From NCBI GenBank assembly GCA_041559015.1, contig JBFFED010000003.1:8338-72337 (forward strand): a stretch of 64,000 nt of DNA, written 5' to 3'. A model generated the notes under the pieces. It saw only the letters and a program-made list of their open reading frames with translations, was not told the DNA's origin and did no database searches. Below, piece by piece: positions 49,699 through 59,279 of the stretch. Both the position numbers and the translations under genes were made by a program. The DNA is from COMBO-56-21 sp041559015. GTDB lineage: Archaea; Thermoplasmatota; Thermoplasmata; UBA10834. Each line of letters starts with the position of its first letter. The stretch's first letter is position 1.

Positions 49699-50167
49699 GC
49701 GTTTCCATGTCCCTTCTTCCGTCTATCGAGCGCTTGGTCGAACATGACTTCGAGCATATCCCGGAGATGTAGGCAGCATGGATGAGAAGGCCAAGGAGGC
49801 AGCGGGCACAGCAGCATCGGCTAGAAGACGCAGCCAGCCACGTCTCAGGCACTACATTGCCGTTGTTGGGCGACTCGGCATAGGGCCTCCCCAGGGGCCG
49901 ACCGCCAAGTGAACACGACACAAGACACGTTTGGTGAGGCGGTGGACTATGGACGCAACCGCAATCGAAGGGCTGACCAAGCGCTACGGAGACTCAGCCG
50001 CAGTCGACCACACAGGCCTCAAGATTGGCGAGGGCGAGTTCTTCGGCCCGCTCATTAGCGGCATCGTCGGTGGACATTAGTGAGGCCAGGCACCCGGACC
50101 ACACACAATTCACGCTGGCACAAAAGCCTAAGATGGGGAACAGCGATTCGCCCACTGTCAGGAGGAA
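49699..50167. other. Gene-poor scar between ccdA fusion and helical-repeat genes
   Basis: About 470 bases without an intact gene. Two short open frames (49707-49772, 21 codons; 49778-49912, 44 codons) precede a truncated ABC ATPase at 49949-50080. They show no recognisable family and are most simply decayed remnants. Confidence 0.5.
49949..50080 (+). pseudogene. Truncated ABC-transporter ATPase remnant
   Basis: A 43-codon frame reading IEGLTKRYGDSAAVDHTGLK then IGEGEFFGPL, which is the first strand pair of an ABC-2 type ATPase, stopping just where the Walker A loop (GPNGAGKT) should begin. After FFGPL the sequence degrades and hits a stop. Consistent with an internal deletion that removed the rest of the gene. 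Confidence 0.6.
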
Positions 50168-53100
50168 ATGACGGAAGGATTCGCACCCCAGCAGTCCTTC
50201 ATGGACCGTGCCATCGAACTAGAGAGGCAATATGATTGGCTCGGGGCGGCAGGGACCTACGAAGAGGCCCTGAAGTCGCTTCCCAAGACCGAGCCCCTGA
50301 GAACCGGTGACATCCTCGAGCGGAGAGCCTATGCTCTGTACAAGGGGGCGCTGCAGGCTGAGAACGTCGAGGAGTTCGAGGGCAGCGCGGACAGGGCGAC
50401 CAAGGCGTACGAGGAGGCGAAGGCCATTTACCTCACAGCCGAGAATGAGTACGGCAAGCCGAGGGTGAGCAGGTGCGATGCCATGCTCGCCTTCATGACA
50501 TTCCTGAGAGCGGCCGACGCGGACCATAGACGGACGGCGGCCTGCGAATCCTGGAATCATGCGAAGGGCTCCCTGGACGCTTTCGCCTCCCTTGATGAGA
50601 TGCACGAGTTCTGCAGGACATTCTATGATCTTTCATTGGCTGCGATCTACTACTCCAATCTCGTGCCCGATTACGAGACCAGGAAGAAGGCTTGGACCGA
50701 AGCGACCAGTTGTGGGGAGAGAGCAGCCACGTTCGCCCTTGCGGATGAGGACCAAGACCTCTGCATAGGAATTCTGGTCCTCGTGGCGGCCCTACTGCAC
50801 AGGGGAGGCTACTGCGGGCTCTGTGATGAATCCCCTCAGTACTGTCACGAGCAATCGATTGACCTCTGGAGGAAGGCCGATTCACTGTCGAAGGACAAAG
50901 CCCTCTCAAGCGCACCCATAGCATGGATTACGGGAGATGCCGTGATCGATTCCTCATGGGACACGGCCACGCAACTGGAGGCTTTCAGGAAGGCACTCGA
51001 GTTGGTCCGCCCGTCAAGAAACAGATTGATTATCGGGCATGCTCATGCTGCGGTCTCGTTCTTCGCCCACTGGATAGGAGACCTGAATGAGGATCCGGAA
51101 CAGGGCAGTGCGCTGATGGCCGAAGCCCTGGAGAGTGCTCTGGAGGCCGGGCGTGAGTTTCTGAAGATTGGGTTCTTGGCTGAGACAGGGCACAACATAT
51201 GGGTCATGTCACCCCAGTCAGATTACTATGTATTCATGGCTCGTAACGAGAAGGATCTCAAGAAGAAACGGCAGTACACGGAAGAGGGACTCAAGGCCTT
51301 TCCTGAGTATGAGAGGCTCTCACGTCTGGCTGGGTATACATGGCAGACATTGAGTGTCGAGGGCAGTAACGGCAGCCTTCTATGGAGTATGGCGATGACT
51401 GAGGCAGAAACGGGCACTAAGCGCACCCTGCTGCAGAAGGGCGTGGACCTTCTTAGGAAGTCCGCTGAGCGTCTCGAGATATGGGACTCCGGGAATCCGT
51501 ACAACCTCGGCATATTCCACTTCTGGCTAGCCTTTGCTCTGAATGACCTGGCTGAGACGACCTCGGACAAGGATTCCAGGGCTAGAATCATCCGAGAGGC
51601 AATACTCGTGGGGGAGAAATCGAACCGAGAATACGAGGAAGGAATGAAGGCCGCATACATGGCACAGGACCAGCCAACCGTGGCGGGCCTGGCCTGGGGC
51701 CTTGATCGACTTGGACGAGCGTATTGCAGCCTCTTTGAACTCGAGCGCGATCGCGACCTCCTCAGACACGCCCTGGAATCCTATGAGAAGGCCAGTGAGT
51801 TGTACACGGACAGCATGAGTCCGAGCATGGCCGCGGAGAGCCTCTGGAAAGCTGCAAGGATCTACGACCAACTTGAGAACCACGTGAGATCCGGAGAGAG
51901 ATTCCTGTCGGCTTCGAGAGGTTACAGAGAGGGTGCGGAGAAGATACCTAGTCTCAAGGACTTGTTCTCTGAGCAGGCGACGTACCTGGAGGCCTGGGCC
52001 GAGTTCGAGAAGGCCAAGCACTGTCATTCGCGTCAGGAGTACCTGCAGGCCCACTCGCACTTCGAGAAGGCGGCTCAGCTGCATGAAGGACTTGACAAAT
52101 GGCGGTTCCTCTCATCCAATTACCGCGCATGGGCGCTCGCCGACAAGGCAGAGGCGCTCAGCAGAGAAGACAGGCGGGCCGAGGCAGCCAAGGCCTTCGA
52201 GGAGGCAGCTGACCTTTTCAACGCATCGGGCGTCGCGTTGAAGGAGACAGGGAAGAATGCTGAGAATGAAGACGAGAAGCGGATGATCTCTCGCCTGCTT
52301 GGCGCGTCTCACCCAAGACGAGAGTACTGCCTAGCGAGGGCGATGATCGAGAGGGCCCGTCAGATGGATGTCAACGGCATGAGCTCGTCGAGCAGCGAGA
52401 TGTACCGTACTGCCGCGGACGAGCTCGAACGGCTCGCCAGCGAGGCGATATCCGAGAAAGACCGGAAGGACATCAAGCTGCTCGCCGTCATTTCAAGGGC
52501 CTGGCAGAAGATGAACCAGGCAGAAGCTGAGATCTCCCCGGAGCCATATGCCCATGCCGCACTCCTGTTCGAGGAGGTGAAAGAGCTCAGCACGAACGAC
52601 AAGGCGAAGGCGCTCTCCCTCGGGCACAGTCGATTCTGCATGGCCTTGGAGGCTGGAACCAAGTTCGCTGACACCAGGGAACCTGCCTTGCACACGGCCG
52701 CCATCAAGAACCTCGAGAGCGCCTCGTCATTCTATGTCAAAGCGGGCGCGGACAGATGCTCGGAGTACGCTCGGGCCAGCAAGTTGCTGTTCGACGCCTA
52801 TGCCTACCTTGCAGAAGCAGGCCAAGAGAAGGACCAGGAGAAGGCAGCGAAGACCTACGCAAGGGCAGAGAAGGTCCTTAAGGCCTCTTCGGATTCATAT
52901 GACAGGGCCGGACAGGGAGCGAAGAAGGACCAGGTGCTCAAGCTCCTCGAGAGGGTGAGGAAAGAGCGCGAGTTGGCCGTTTCGCTTATGGAAGTCTTCG
53001 AGGCCCCCACTGGAGCCTCCTCGACCGATGCATTCGGTGCCCCTATGCCGTCCCAGGAAGAAGCCGTTGGCCTGGACCGCTTCGCTCATGCGGATGTGCA

Positions 53101-53491
53101 GGCTGCTCTGATAATCCAGAGGAACGACGTCAAAGTCGGAGACGATATGGCAATCGAGATAGAGCTGGTGAACGCGGGCAGGGCCTCTGCGCAGCTCACC
53201 AAAGTGGAAAACATCATTCCTGTGGGGTTCGACGTACTCTCGAAGCCTGCGACTTACCGCATAGAGGACAGCTACATCATGATGAAGGGTAAGCGGCTCG
53301 ACCCGCTCAAGACGGAAGAGATCGCTCTCGTACTGAGGCCGAAGGTCCAGGGCAGATTCACGCTCAGACCGAGGATACTGTACATAGATGACGAGGGTTC
53401 GTACAAGGTGCGCGAGGTCGAAGGGTGCGAGATCACCGTGAAGGAGCTCGGGGTCGCGGGCTGGCTGAAAGGACCAGAGAGGGCCAAATAG
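50168..53491 (+). CDS. Large helical-repeat (TPR-like) protein, copy 1
   Basis: 1,107 residues, cytosolic (no signal or membrane helix). Long alpha-helical array with TPR-like pairs such as AIELERQYDWLGAAGTYEEAL, SEYARASKLLFDAYAYL and KTYARAEKVLKASSDSYDRA. Residues ~967-1107 form a beta-rich domain starting VGLDRFAHADVQAALIIQRN and ending ELGVAGWLKGP. An identical layout occurs in the next gene. ATG at 50168 has GGAGG two bases closer than ideal; ATG 50201 is possible. Likely scaffold; no catalytic motif seen. Confidence 0.7.
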   Translation: MTEGFAPQQSFMDRAIELERQYDWLGAAGTYEEALKSLPKTEPLRTGDILERRAYALYKGALQAENVEEFEGSADRATKAYEEAKAIYLTAENEYGKPRVSRCDAMLAFMTFLRAADADHRRTAACESWNHAKGSLDAFASLDEMHEFCRTFYDLSLAAIYYSNLVPDYETRKKAWTEATSCGERAATFALADEDQDLCIGILVLVAALLHRGGYCGLCDESPQYCHEQSIDLWRKADSLSKDKALSSAPIAWITGDAVIDSSWDTATQLEAFRKALELVRPSRNRLIIGHAHAAVSFFAHWIGDLNEDPEQGSALMAEALESALEAGREFLKIGFLAETGHNIWVMSPQSDYYVFMARNEKDLKKKRQYTEEGLKAFPEYERLSRLAGYTWQTLSVEGSNGSLLWSMAMTEAETGTKRTLLQKGVDLLRKSAERLEIWDSGNPYNLGIFHFWLAFALNDLAETTSDKDSRARIIREAILVGEKSNREYEEGMKAAYMAQDQPTVAGLAWGLDRLGRAYCSLFELERDRDLLRHALESYEKASELYTDSMSPSMAAESLWKAARIYDQLENHVRSGERFLSASRGYREGAEKIPSLKDLFSEQATYLEAWAEFEKAKHCHSRQEYLQAHSHFEKAAQLHEGLDKWRFLSSNYRAWALADKAEALSREDRRAEAAKAFEEAADLFNASGVALKETGKNAENEDEKRMISRLLGASHPRREYCLARAMIERARQMDVNGMSSSSSEMYRTAADELERLASEAISEKDRKDIKLLAVISRAWQKMNQAEAEISPEPYAHAALLFEEVKELSTNDKAKALSLGHSRFCMALEAGTKFADTREPALHTAAIKNLESASSFYVKAGADRCSEYARASKLLFDAYAYLAEAGQEKDQEKAAKTYARAEKVLKASSDSYDRAGQGAKKDQVLKLLERVRKERELAVSLMEVFEAPTGASSTDAFGAPMPSQEEAVGLDRFAHADVQAALIIQRNDVKVGDDMAIEIELVNAGRASAQLTKVENIIPVGFDVLSKPATYRIEDSYIMMKGKRLDPLKTEEIALVLRPKVQGRFTLRPRILYIDDEGSYKVREVEGCEITVKELGVAGWLKGPERAK

Positions 53492-53525
53492 GCAGAGTAA
53501 ATGGATTCACAAACGGTCTGGAAAC

Positions 53526-56500
53526 ATGGCAGAGGATAGAGCGGACCTGGAGACACTAATACGGGGTGCGAAGGAGAAGGAGAGGCTATACAACTGGCAG
53601 GAAGCAGGAGCCCTCTACTCCAGGGCCTTGGAACTCGTCGCGGAGAAGGATGCGATGAAGAGGGGCACCCTCGAGGAGAGCCTCGGCTACTCTATCCACA
53701 GACATGCGTTCCAAGCTAGGACGCCGGAGGAGTTCTCGAAGAGGATAGAGAACGCCCTGGGTGTGTACGGGAGGGCCGAGAAGGACTTCGAAGGGAGCAC
53801 AGACCCGACTGCAGGGGCCAGAGCAGCGAGATGCAGGGCGATGTCCAGCTATCTGAGGTTCTGGCTTGAGCCTGATTTCGTCAAGAAAAGAGAGCACGTC
53901 AACAGCGCATGGAGCCACGCAAAGACAGCGCTCGAATCATCATTGACGACAGGAGACCATGCCCAGCTGGGAAAGACCTGCAACGACACATTCCTTGCCG
54001 TGGTCCTTTCATACGATTTCGAGCCTGGAGTGGCCGAGAGGACCTCGATTCTCTCAGATATCATGAGGTATGTCAGCGAAGCGGTTGAACACCCAGTCGA
54101 ACCGAGGCAGCACGCGGAGAACCTCGTTCAGCTGGCAGGATGGCTTGAGGTCTCTATGGCGTTCCTCCCCAACATGGTCGCACAACTGGAAGAGACCATC
54201 AAGAGAGCTCACACATCCTGGCTCAAGGCATGCGAAGTCGACGAGGAGGCTGCGCTCCTGGAGAGGACGAAGACAGACCTGCTGTTTGGGCTTGACTGGT
54301 CCACCTGCGGTTTACAGGGCACGCCTACCAGTGGTGAGATCCTGATGGCCGTCACCGAACGCCAACTGGCGGTCGCCGAGAAGGCAGGTGACAGGCTTGC
54401 GATCGGCAATGCAAAGAGCGTGAAGGCGGGAAACCTGGTCTGGGACACCGCCACCATAGAGGACCCTGATGAGCTCAAGATAGCCATCGAGGAGATAGAG
54501 CAAGTCTCTGAGGATGCCAGACGCGAGTTCGGGGCAATCTCATTCGTCTCTCCTGACTACCTGACGGGTCATTGGACATCAGCACCGAGTTCGCCATGGA
54601 CTTACGCAATGCAGAGCTGGAGAGAGATGGATCTGAATAAGAAACGGCGCATCGCATCCCAGGGGCTCGAACGGGCGCGTGAACAGCTCGCATTTGCCGA
54701 GAAGACGCATTATCCGTATGTGGTGACAAGTGCACACTACACCATGGGGTTCCTGCTGTTAGAGGTCGCAAAATGCGAAGACGACCTCAAACGGAGGCGA
54801 GCACTCCTGCGCGAGTCAGTCAGACACAATGACATAAACATAGCGGGAGAGGACACCTATCATCAATCACAGTTTTGGAACAGGGGAGTAGCTCTTTGTC
54901 AGATGGCCCGGACCGAGGTAGAGCTAGGCAGAATCACAGAAGACAAGAAGGAGAGATTGCGTCTATTGCGTTCTTCTGCCTCTCACACAAGAGAGGGACT
55001 GGAACTCTGCGAGACGACGCTTCACACATTCGTCGGAGTCCCCTATGACGTACGCATACTCACCATGTTGGGATTGTTCTGGCTGGACCATGGCCGAATC
55101 CAGAGGCTCTGCTGGCGGCAAAGCCGGGACAATAGCGACCTCGAGTCCGCATGCGTCGCCTTCGAGAGGGCGGCGGAGATTCAGATGGAGGCTGGTGTCC
55201 TCAGTCGTGCAGCGGAGAGCTTCTGGGAGGCGGCGCAGGCGTACGACATCGCGGGCAATCACACCAGGGCTTCGGACAGTTTCAATCGTGCCGCAGAGAA
55301 CTATAGAGAGGCGGCGCGGAGAACGAAGCCGCTCAGAGGGTATTTCGAGGACCACGCATTGTACATGCAGGGCTGGTCGGAGATAGAAAGGGCCAAACTG
55401 TATCACTCGAAACAGGAACCAGCACCCTCGAGTGAGCACTTCAAGAAAGCTTCTGAGCTTCACGCCTCAACGATGAGATGGAGCTTCCTTGCGTCCAACT
55501 ACTCTGCCTGGGCAGAGGTCGAGAACGGCGAGGACCTGAGCCAGAAGGAGGACAGCGCCGCATCAATCGACGCGTTCAAGGACGCTGCGAGATTGTTTCT
55601 GGAATCCAAGAAGAACATACGCGCGCATCTCAGCCTCATCACCGACACCGACCTGAAGCAGATGGCCACAGAGCTCATTGACGCAGTGGACAACAGGCGA
55701 GACCTCTGTGAGGCACGCGCTGTCCTGGAATCTGCGCGACAGCTCGACAGGGAAGGCAAGATGACCGAGGCCGCGGAGAGGTATGGTCGTGGTACTGAGA
55801 TGCTGCACAAGGTGAGGGAGCGAGTTCGCTCAGAGCAGGACAGGAAGGAAATCGACCTCAATCTGACACTCACGAACGCCTGGAGGGCGATGGCCAAAGC
55901 GGAGACCGAAACCTCCCCCGGACTCTATGAGGAGGCTGCACGCCTCTTCGAGAAGGCGAAGGACCTCAGCCCAGGTGAGAAGGCGAGGAACTTGGCGATT
56001 GGGAACAGCAAGTTCTGCAGGGCCTTAGAGGCGGGCGCGAAGTTCGAGGATACGGGTGATCAGGCGCTGCACTCAGTTGCGGCTGATAACCTGGAGAGCG
56101 CTGCCAGGCATTACATGAAGGCTGGCCAGGACAAAGCGGCGGAATACACTAGGGCGAGCAGATTGCTTTTCGACGCCTACGTGGCCATGGGCAACGCCAG
56201 CAAGGAACGGGAGCACGACAAGAAGGCTTCCCTCTACGCTGTCGCCGAGAAGATACTGGAGGCGTCTGCGGTGTCCTTCGACAAGGCCCGGCAGCCAGGC
56301 AGGAAAGCCCAGATTCGGAGGCTGCTGGAGCGAGTGCAGAGAGACCGGGAGCTGGCCGTCTCGCTCACACATGTGTTTCGAGCGCCAGACATAGCCTCTG
56401 CTGCTGTGGCGATCTCATCGCCATCCTACGAAGTTCCCGTGGGTCTTGACAGGTTCGAGCACGCAGATATCCAGGCTACCGTGATAGTGAGGCCGAAAGA

Positions 56501-56870
56501 CATCCAAGTGGGTGAGGACCTGAAGCTCGATATAGAACTTGTGAACGCTGGGAGGGGGCCCGCCCAGCTGACGAAGGTCGACGGGCTTGTCCCGCCCGGC
56601 TTCGACGTCCAGACCGTGCCCGACAGGTACAGGATGGAGAACAGCCACCTCAACATGAGGGGCAGGCGTCTCGGCTCAATGAAAACGGAGGACATCAAGG
56701 TAGTCCTCAGATCGATTGCGCACGGGACATATGTCCTGAAGCCAAGAGTCCTATACCTCGATGAATCCGGCAAATACAAGTCTTTCGAGCCAGAGGCGGT
56801 CACAGTAACGGTGAGAGAGATGGGGATTGGAGGGTGGCTCAAAGGCCCTCAGAAGAGAGTGACCTCCTAG
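53526..56870 (+). CDS. Large helical-repeat (TPR-like) protein, copy 2
   Basis: 1,114 residues, paralogue of copy 1 with the same order: N-terminal helical array (YNWQEAGALYSRALELVAEK), central repeats (SFWEAAQAYDIAGNHTRASD), C-terminal beta domain from VGLDRFEHADIQATVIVRPK to EMGIGGWLKGP. 34 bases separate it from copy 1, so they are probably one transcript. Aligned by eye they agree best in the last ~250 residues and diverge in the first third. Paired scaffold proteins with different partners is inference. Confidence 0.7.
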   Translation: MAEDRADLETLIRGAKEKERLYNWQEAGALYSRALELVAEKDAMKRGTLEESLGYSIHRHAFQARTPEEFSKRIENALGVYGRAEKDFEGSTDPTAGARAARCRAMSSYLRFWLEPDFVKKREHVNSAWSHAKTALESSLTTGDHAQLGKTCNDTFLAVVLSYDFEPGVAERTSILSDIMRYVSEAVEHPVEPRQHAENLVQLAGWLEVSMAFLPNMVAQLEETIKRAHTSWLKACEVDEEAALLERTKTDLLFGLDWSTCGLQGTPTSGEILMAVTERQLAVAEKAGDRLAIGNAKSVKAGNLVWDTATIEDPDELKIAIEEIEQVSEDARREFGAISFVSPDYLTGHWTSAPSSPWTYAMQSWREMDLNKKRRIASQGLERAREQLAFAEKTHYPYVVTSAHYTMGFLLLEVAKCEDDLKRRRALLRESVRHNDINIAGEDTYHQSQFWNRGVALCQMARTEVELGRITEDKKERLRLLRSSASHTREGLELCETTLHTFVGVPYDVRILTMLGLFWLDHGRIQRLCWRQSRDNSDLESACVAFERAAEIQMEAGVLSRAAESFWEAAQAYDIAGNHTRASDSFNRAAENYREAARRTKPLRGYFEDHALYMQGWSEIERAKLYHSKQEPAPSSEHFKKASELHASTMRWSFLASNYSAWAEVENGEDLSQKEDSAASIDAFKDAARLFLESKKNIRAHLSLITDTDLKQMATELIDAVDNRRDLCEARAVLESARQLDREGKMTEAAERYGRGTEMLHKVRERVRSEQDRKEIDLNLTLTNAWRAMAKAETETSPGLYEEAARLFEKAKDLSPGEKARNLAIGNSKFCRALEAGAKFEDTGDQALHSVAADNLESAARHYMKAGQDKAAEYTRASRLLFDAYVAMGNASKEREHDKKASLYAVAEKILEASAVSFDKARQPGRKAQIRRLLERVQRDRELAVSLTHVFRAPDIASAAVAISSPSYEVPVGLDRFEHADIQATVIVRPKDIQVGEDLKLDIELVNAGRGPAQLTKVDGLVPPGFDVQTVPDRYRMENSHLNMRGRRLGSMKTEDIKVVLRSIAHGTYVLKPRVLYLDESGKYKSFEPEAVTVTVREMGIGGWLKGPQKRVTS

Positions 56871-56979
56871 AGGTTGTGACTGTTCGCCAGTTGATGCCAC
56901 CATTGAAGCTCAGGGTCGTGCAAGTGCAACAGAAAGAACAATAGGCAGGCTAACGCCATCCGGGAGGCGAGGTGGGCGG

Positions 56980-57282
56980 TTGAGCGAGGATCCAGAGAAG
57001 AGGTTCATCAAGCCGATTACGAACGCTTCGTACCCCGCAACGCTCGCCGCGCTCACGCTCACGGTCTACAGGGTCGCAGCCATAGGCGGCGACCCGCCGA
57101 CACTTCTCAAGTACATCTTGCTGATCGGAGCGACCTGCTTCTTGCTCTCTTCAATTTCATTCTTCTTCTACTCGCTCTATCCCACGAAGACGAGGCTCTG
57201 GACCTCCACGGCCCTCTTCTATCTCTTCGGACTCTTCTCGCTGCTCTGCTCTGTATTCGTCTTGCTTGGGAACCCGACCTAG
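56980..57282 (+). CDS. Small membrane protein, three hydrophobic segments
   Basis: 100 residues. Hydrophobic stretches around 20-35, 43-65 (YILLIGATCFLLSSISFFFY) and 72-96 (TSTALFYLFGLFSLLCSVFVLL), so two or three membrane helices. The start is TTG at 56980 preceded by GAGGTGGGCGG. No family recognised. Converges with the VIT1-like gene across a 43-base gap. Confidence 0.5.
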   Translation: MSEDPEKRFIKPITNASYPATLAALTLTVYRVAAIGGDPPTLLKYILLIGATCFLLSSISFFFYSLYPTKTRLWTSTALFYLFGLFSLLCSVFVLLGNPT

Positions 57283-57325
57283 GCAAGGACGGTCGAGTGG
57301 GCTGCGCTTCCCTCGCAGGACGACC

Positions 57326-58006
57326 CTATCCGCCAAGCAGTATGGTGACGACAACAACCACTGCGCCGAGGAGTGTGAGGCCGAGCGCTGTCTTGAGAGG
57401 GTTCTTGTCCGTGTACTTCGCATACTCGACACCGGTGAAGAAGAGCATGGTCATGACGATGCCGTTCGATATTCTGATGGCAGGTTCCATCTCACCGATG
57501 AAGTAGAACGGCATTATCGCCGGGAGTGTCGTCAGGAAGGTCACGACGAAACAGAACATCCCTCCAGTGATGTCATCCCTCGTGATCTTCGCCACGGGTG
57601 GGTGCAGGCGTATCACATGATCCAGTATCTCCTCGTTGAGCTTCTTCCTCTCGTCACACCCGAGCATCCACTCGAAAGGTGGGCTGAACTCCCCGTCGAT
57701 GATCGAGAGCGCCTCATCGCCCGTCATGGCGCTCGTTGCGTCCTTGACCATCTTCAAGGACTTGTTCCTGTTGAAGAGGTTCGTCAGGACGAACATCACG
57801 CCGTCGACGATCCCCCAAGCGATGTTGCATCCGAGGACGGCGAAGATGAGTGTCTGGATACCCTCCTCTGTGTCAGGCACTGCGCGGCTGACGGTGCTCG
57901 AGACCGTGATGACCATGATGAGGGCGTAGATTATCTCCTGCAACCTGCCCACTGGGGTTATCTGCTTATCGATGAACTTCTCAATCCTGAACGGCAGTGA
58001 TTCCAC
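57326..58006 (-). CDS. VIT1/CCC1-like iron/manganese transporter
   Basis: 226 residues, five hydrophobic segments. Family features: LGCNIAWGIVDGVMFVLTNL and an acidic cytosolic middle with EFSPPFEWMLGCDERKKLNEEIL, then two or three C-terminal helices. VIT1/CCC1 proteins export or store Fe(II)/Mn(II). The start is GTG at 58006 with GGTGAT upstream. A small ferritin-like gene lies 1 kb away, so a local iron-handling group is possible (inference). Confidence 0.6.
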   Translation of the reverse strand: MESLPFRIEKFIDKQITPVGRLQEIIYALIMVITVSSTVSRAVPDTEEGIQTLIFAVLGCNIAWGIVDGVMFVLTNLFNRNKSLKMVKDATSAMTGDEALSIIDGEFSPPFEWMLGCDERKKLNEEILDHVIRLHPPVAKITRDDITGGMFCFVVTFLTTLPAIMPFYFIGEMEPAIRISNGIVMTMLFFTGVEYAKYTDKNPLKTALGLTLLGAVVVVVTILLGG

Positions 58007-58263
58007 GACCGATCACCACCCATTCCCGGACGCACAGCCGCTGCTGCTAGCGGAGTGTACCTGCATTCCCCGATGCATTCGCCAATCCCTCCAGCTGTTC
58101 TGGCGCAGACTGAGGTCGTCCACTCATGGCTCAGTCCCGTCAAATCCCAACATCTAGTTCTCCGGAGATAAGCATATTGCAGGCCTCTGGAGGCCTCCGA
58201 AGGGATAATGCCCCCCGAGGACAGATGCAGGTACAGAAGGACGGGCCGGACGGGAGGAGCATG

Positions 58264-58953
58264 ATGGCACGAGTCTTGGCATTCAACTGCAGCCCCAGGA
58301 TGGAGAAGGGAAACACGGCGCTGATCCTGAACACGTTCATCGACGGTATGAGGGGAGTGGGAGCGGACGTCGAGCTGCTCTACACGAGGAAGCTGAGGGT
58401 CAAACCCTGCATAGGCGATTTCCGATGTTGGGGCGATACCCCGGGCGTCTGTACCCTGCGCGACGACATGGAATCCGTTCTCAGCAAGATGGCCAGCGCC
58501 GAGACCTGGGTGTTTGGGGTCCCGGTCCACGCGAAGCTGCCTGGTGAACTCCAGAACCTGTTCAACAGGACCATGCCTCTCTTCAAGCCGAACGTCCAAG
58601 TACGGGGTCGCACGCTCATCCCGACCCGGATGAAGCACGTCATGGTCGAGAGGGTCGCCCTCGTATCCACCTGCGGCTGGTGGGGGCTCGAGAACTTCGA
58701 CCTCCTGGTCAAGGACTTCGAGTTCATGGCCAAGATATTCGACGTACCCTTGATGCGCCCCTTGCTCAGGCCTGAGGCCGACATCTTCCGTAGGAGGTCT
58801 AGGGAGGGCGATAGTGTCTGCATCGATATCTTGGGAGCAGCCGAACAGGCTGGGGCTCAGCTAGTGAAGAAGGGCGACATCAGCAAGGAGGTCGCTCGAA
58901 AGGTACAGGTCCCCCTCAAGACCCTGGATGAGTTCCTCGCCAAGAACAGCTGA
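58264..58953 (+). CDS. Flavodoxin-fold NAD(P)H/FMN-type reductase
   Basis: About 229 residues. Starts MARVLAFNCSPRMEKGNTALI, the FMN phosphate-binding loop of the NADPH-dependent FMN-reductase/iron-sulfur-flavoprotein family, followed by a cysteine cluster KPCIGDFRCWGDTPGVC (C-x4-C-x6-C), similar in place to the Isf type. VFGVPVHAKLPGELQNLFNR is the next flavin loop. ATG 58264 with GGAGG upstream; the frame is open to 58126. Converges with the ferritin-like gene behind a hairpin. Electron donor or acceptor unknown. Confidence 0.7.
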   Translation: MARVLAFNCSPRMEKGNTALILNTFIDGMRGVGADVELLYTRKLRVKPCIGDFRCWGDTPGVCTLRDDMESVLSKMASAETWVFGVPVHAKLPGELQNLFNRTMPLFKPNVQVRGRTLIPTRMKHVMVERVALVSTCGWWGLENFDLLVKDFEFMAKIFDVPLMRPLLRPEADIFRRRSREGDSVCIDILGAAEQAGAQLVKKGDISKEVARKVQVPLKTLDEFLAKNS

Positions 58954-58964
58954 AGGAGGCCATA

Positions 58965-58979
58965 GCCCTGGCTCAGGGC
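58965..58979. terminator. Hairpin between flavodoxin-like and ferritin-like genes
   Basis: GCCCTG / CAGGGC, 6-bp perfect stem with GCT loop, 12 bases after the flavodoxin-like stop. No T-run, so termination is only suggested by the location between convergent genes. Confidence 0.3.
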
Positions 58980-59003
58980 ATTGCCGGCAACGACCAAACC
59001 CGC

Positions 59004-59279
59004 CTACATCTCGTCGATCTCTTCCTTGCCCTTCTCGAGCTCGCGCACCTGCTCCTTGTCCTTCATGAGCAGCAGCGCGAGGAATTCGCCCACGTGCGTC
59101 TTCTCCTCTTTGGCGACGTCCATGAAGCAGGCCTTCATCTTCCTGTCCGATGTCAGGGCCGCCATCTGCTCGTAAAGATTGGTGGCGTCGAGTTCGGCTA
59201 TGATCCCCAGCCGGAGCATCTGCATATCAAGCATCGCTTTCGGCAACTTCACTCCATCTACTGCTGATTTCGCCAGCAT
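59004..59279 (-). CDS. Small ferritin-like (rubrerythrin-type) protein
   Basis: 91 residues. Two helices with iron ligands: IIAELDATNLYEQMAALTSD (E, and E of YEQ) and DVAKEEKTHVGEFLALLLMK (E-x-x-H). This compact two-helix form must dimerise to make a four-helix diiron site, as encapsulin cargo ferritins do. No encapsulin gene is visible and no C-terminal targeting peptide is seen. ATG at 59279 preceded by GGAGG. May oxidise and store iron or detoxify peroxide. Confidence 0.78.
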   Translation of the reverse strand: MLAKSAVDGVKLPKAMLDMQMLRLGIIAELDATNLYEQMAALTSDRKMKACFMDVAKEEKTHVGEFLALLLMKDKEQVRELEKGKEEIDEM

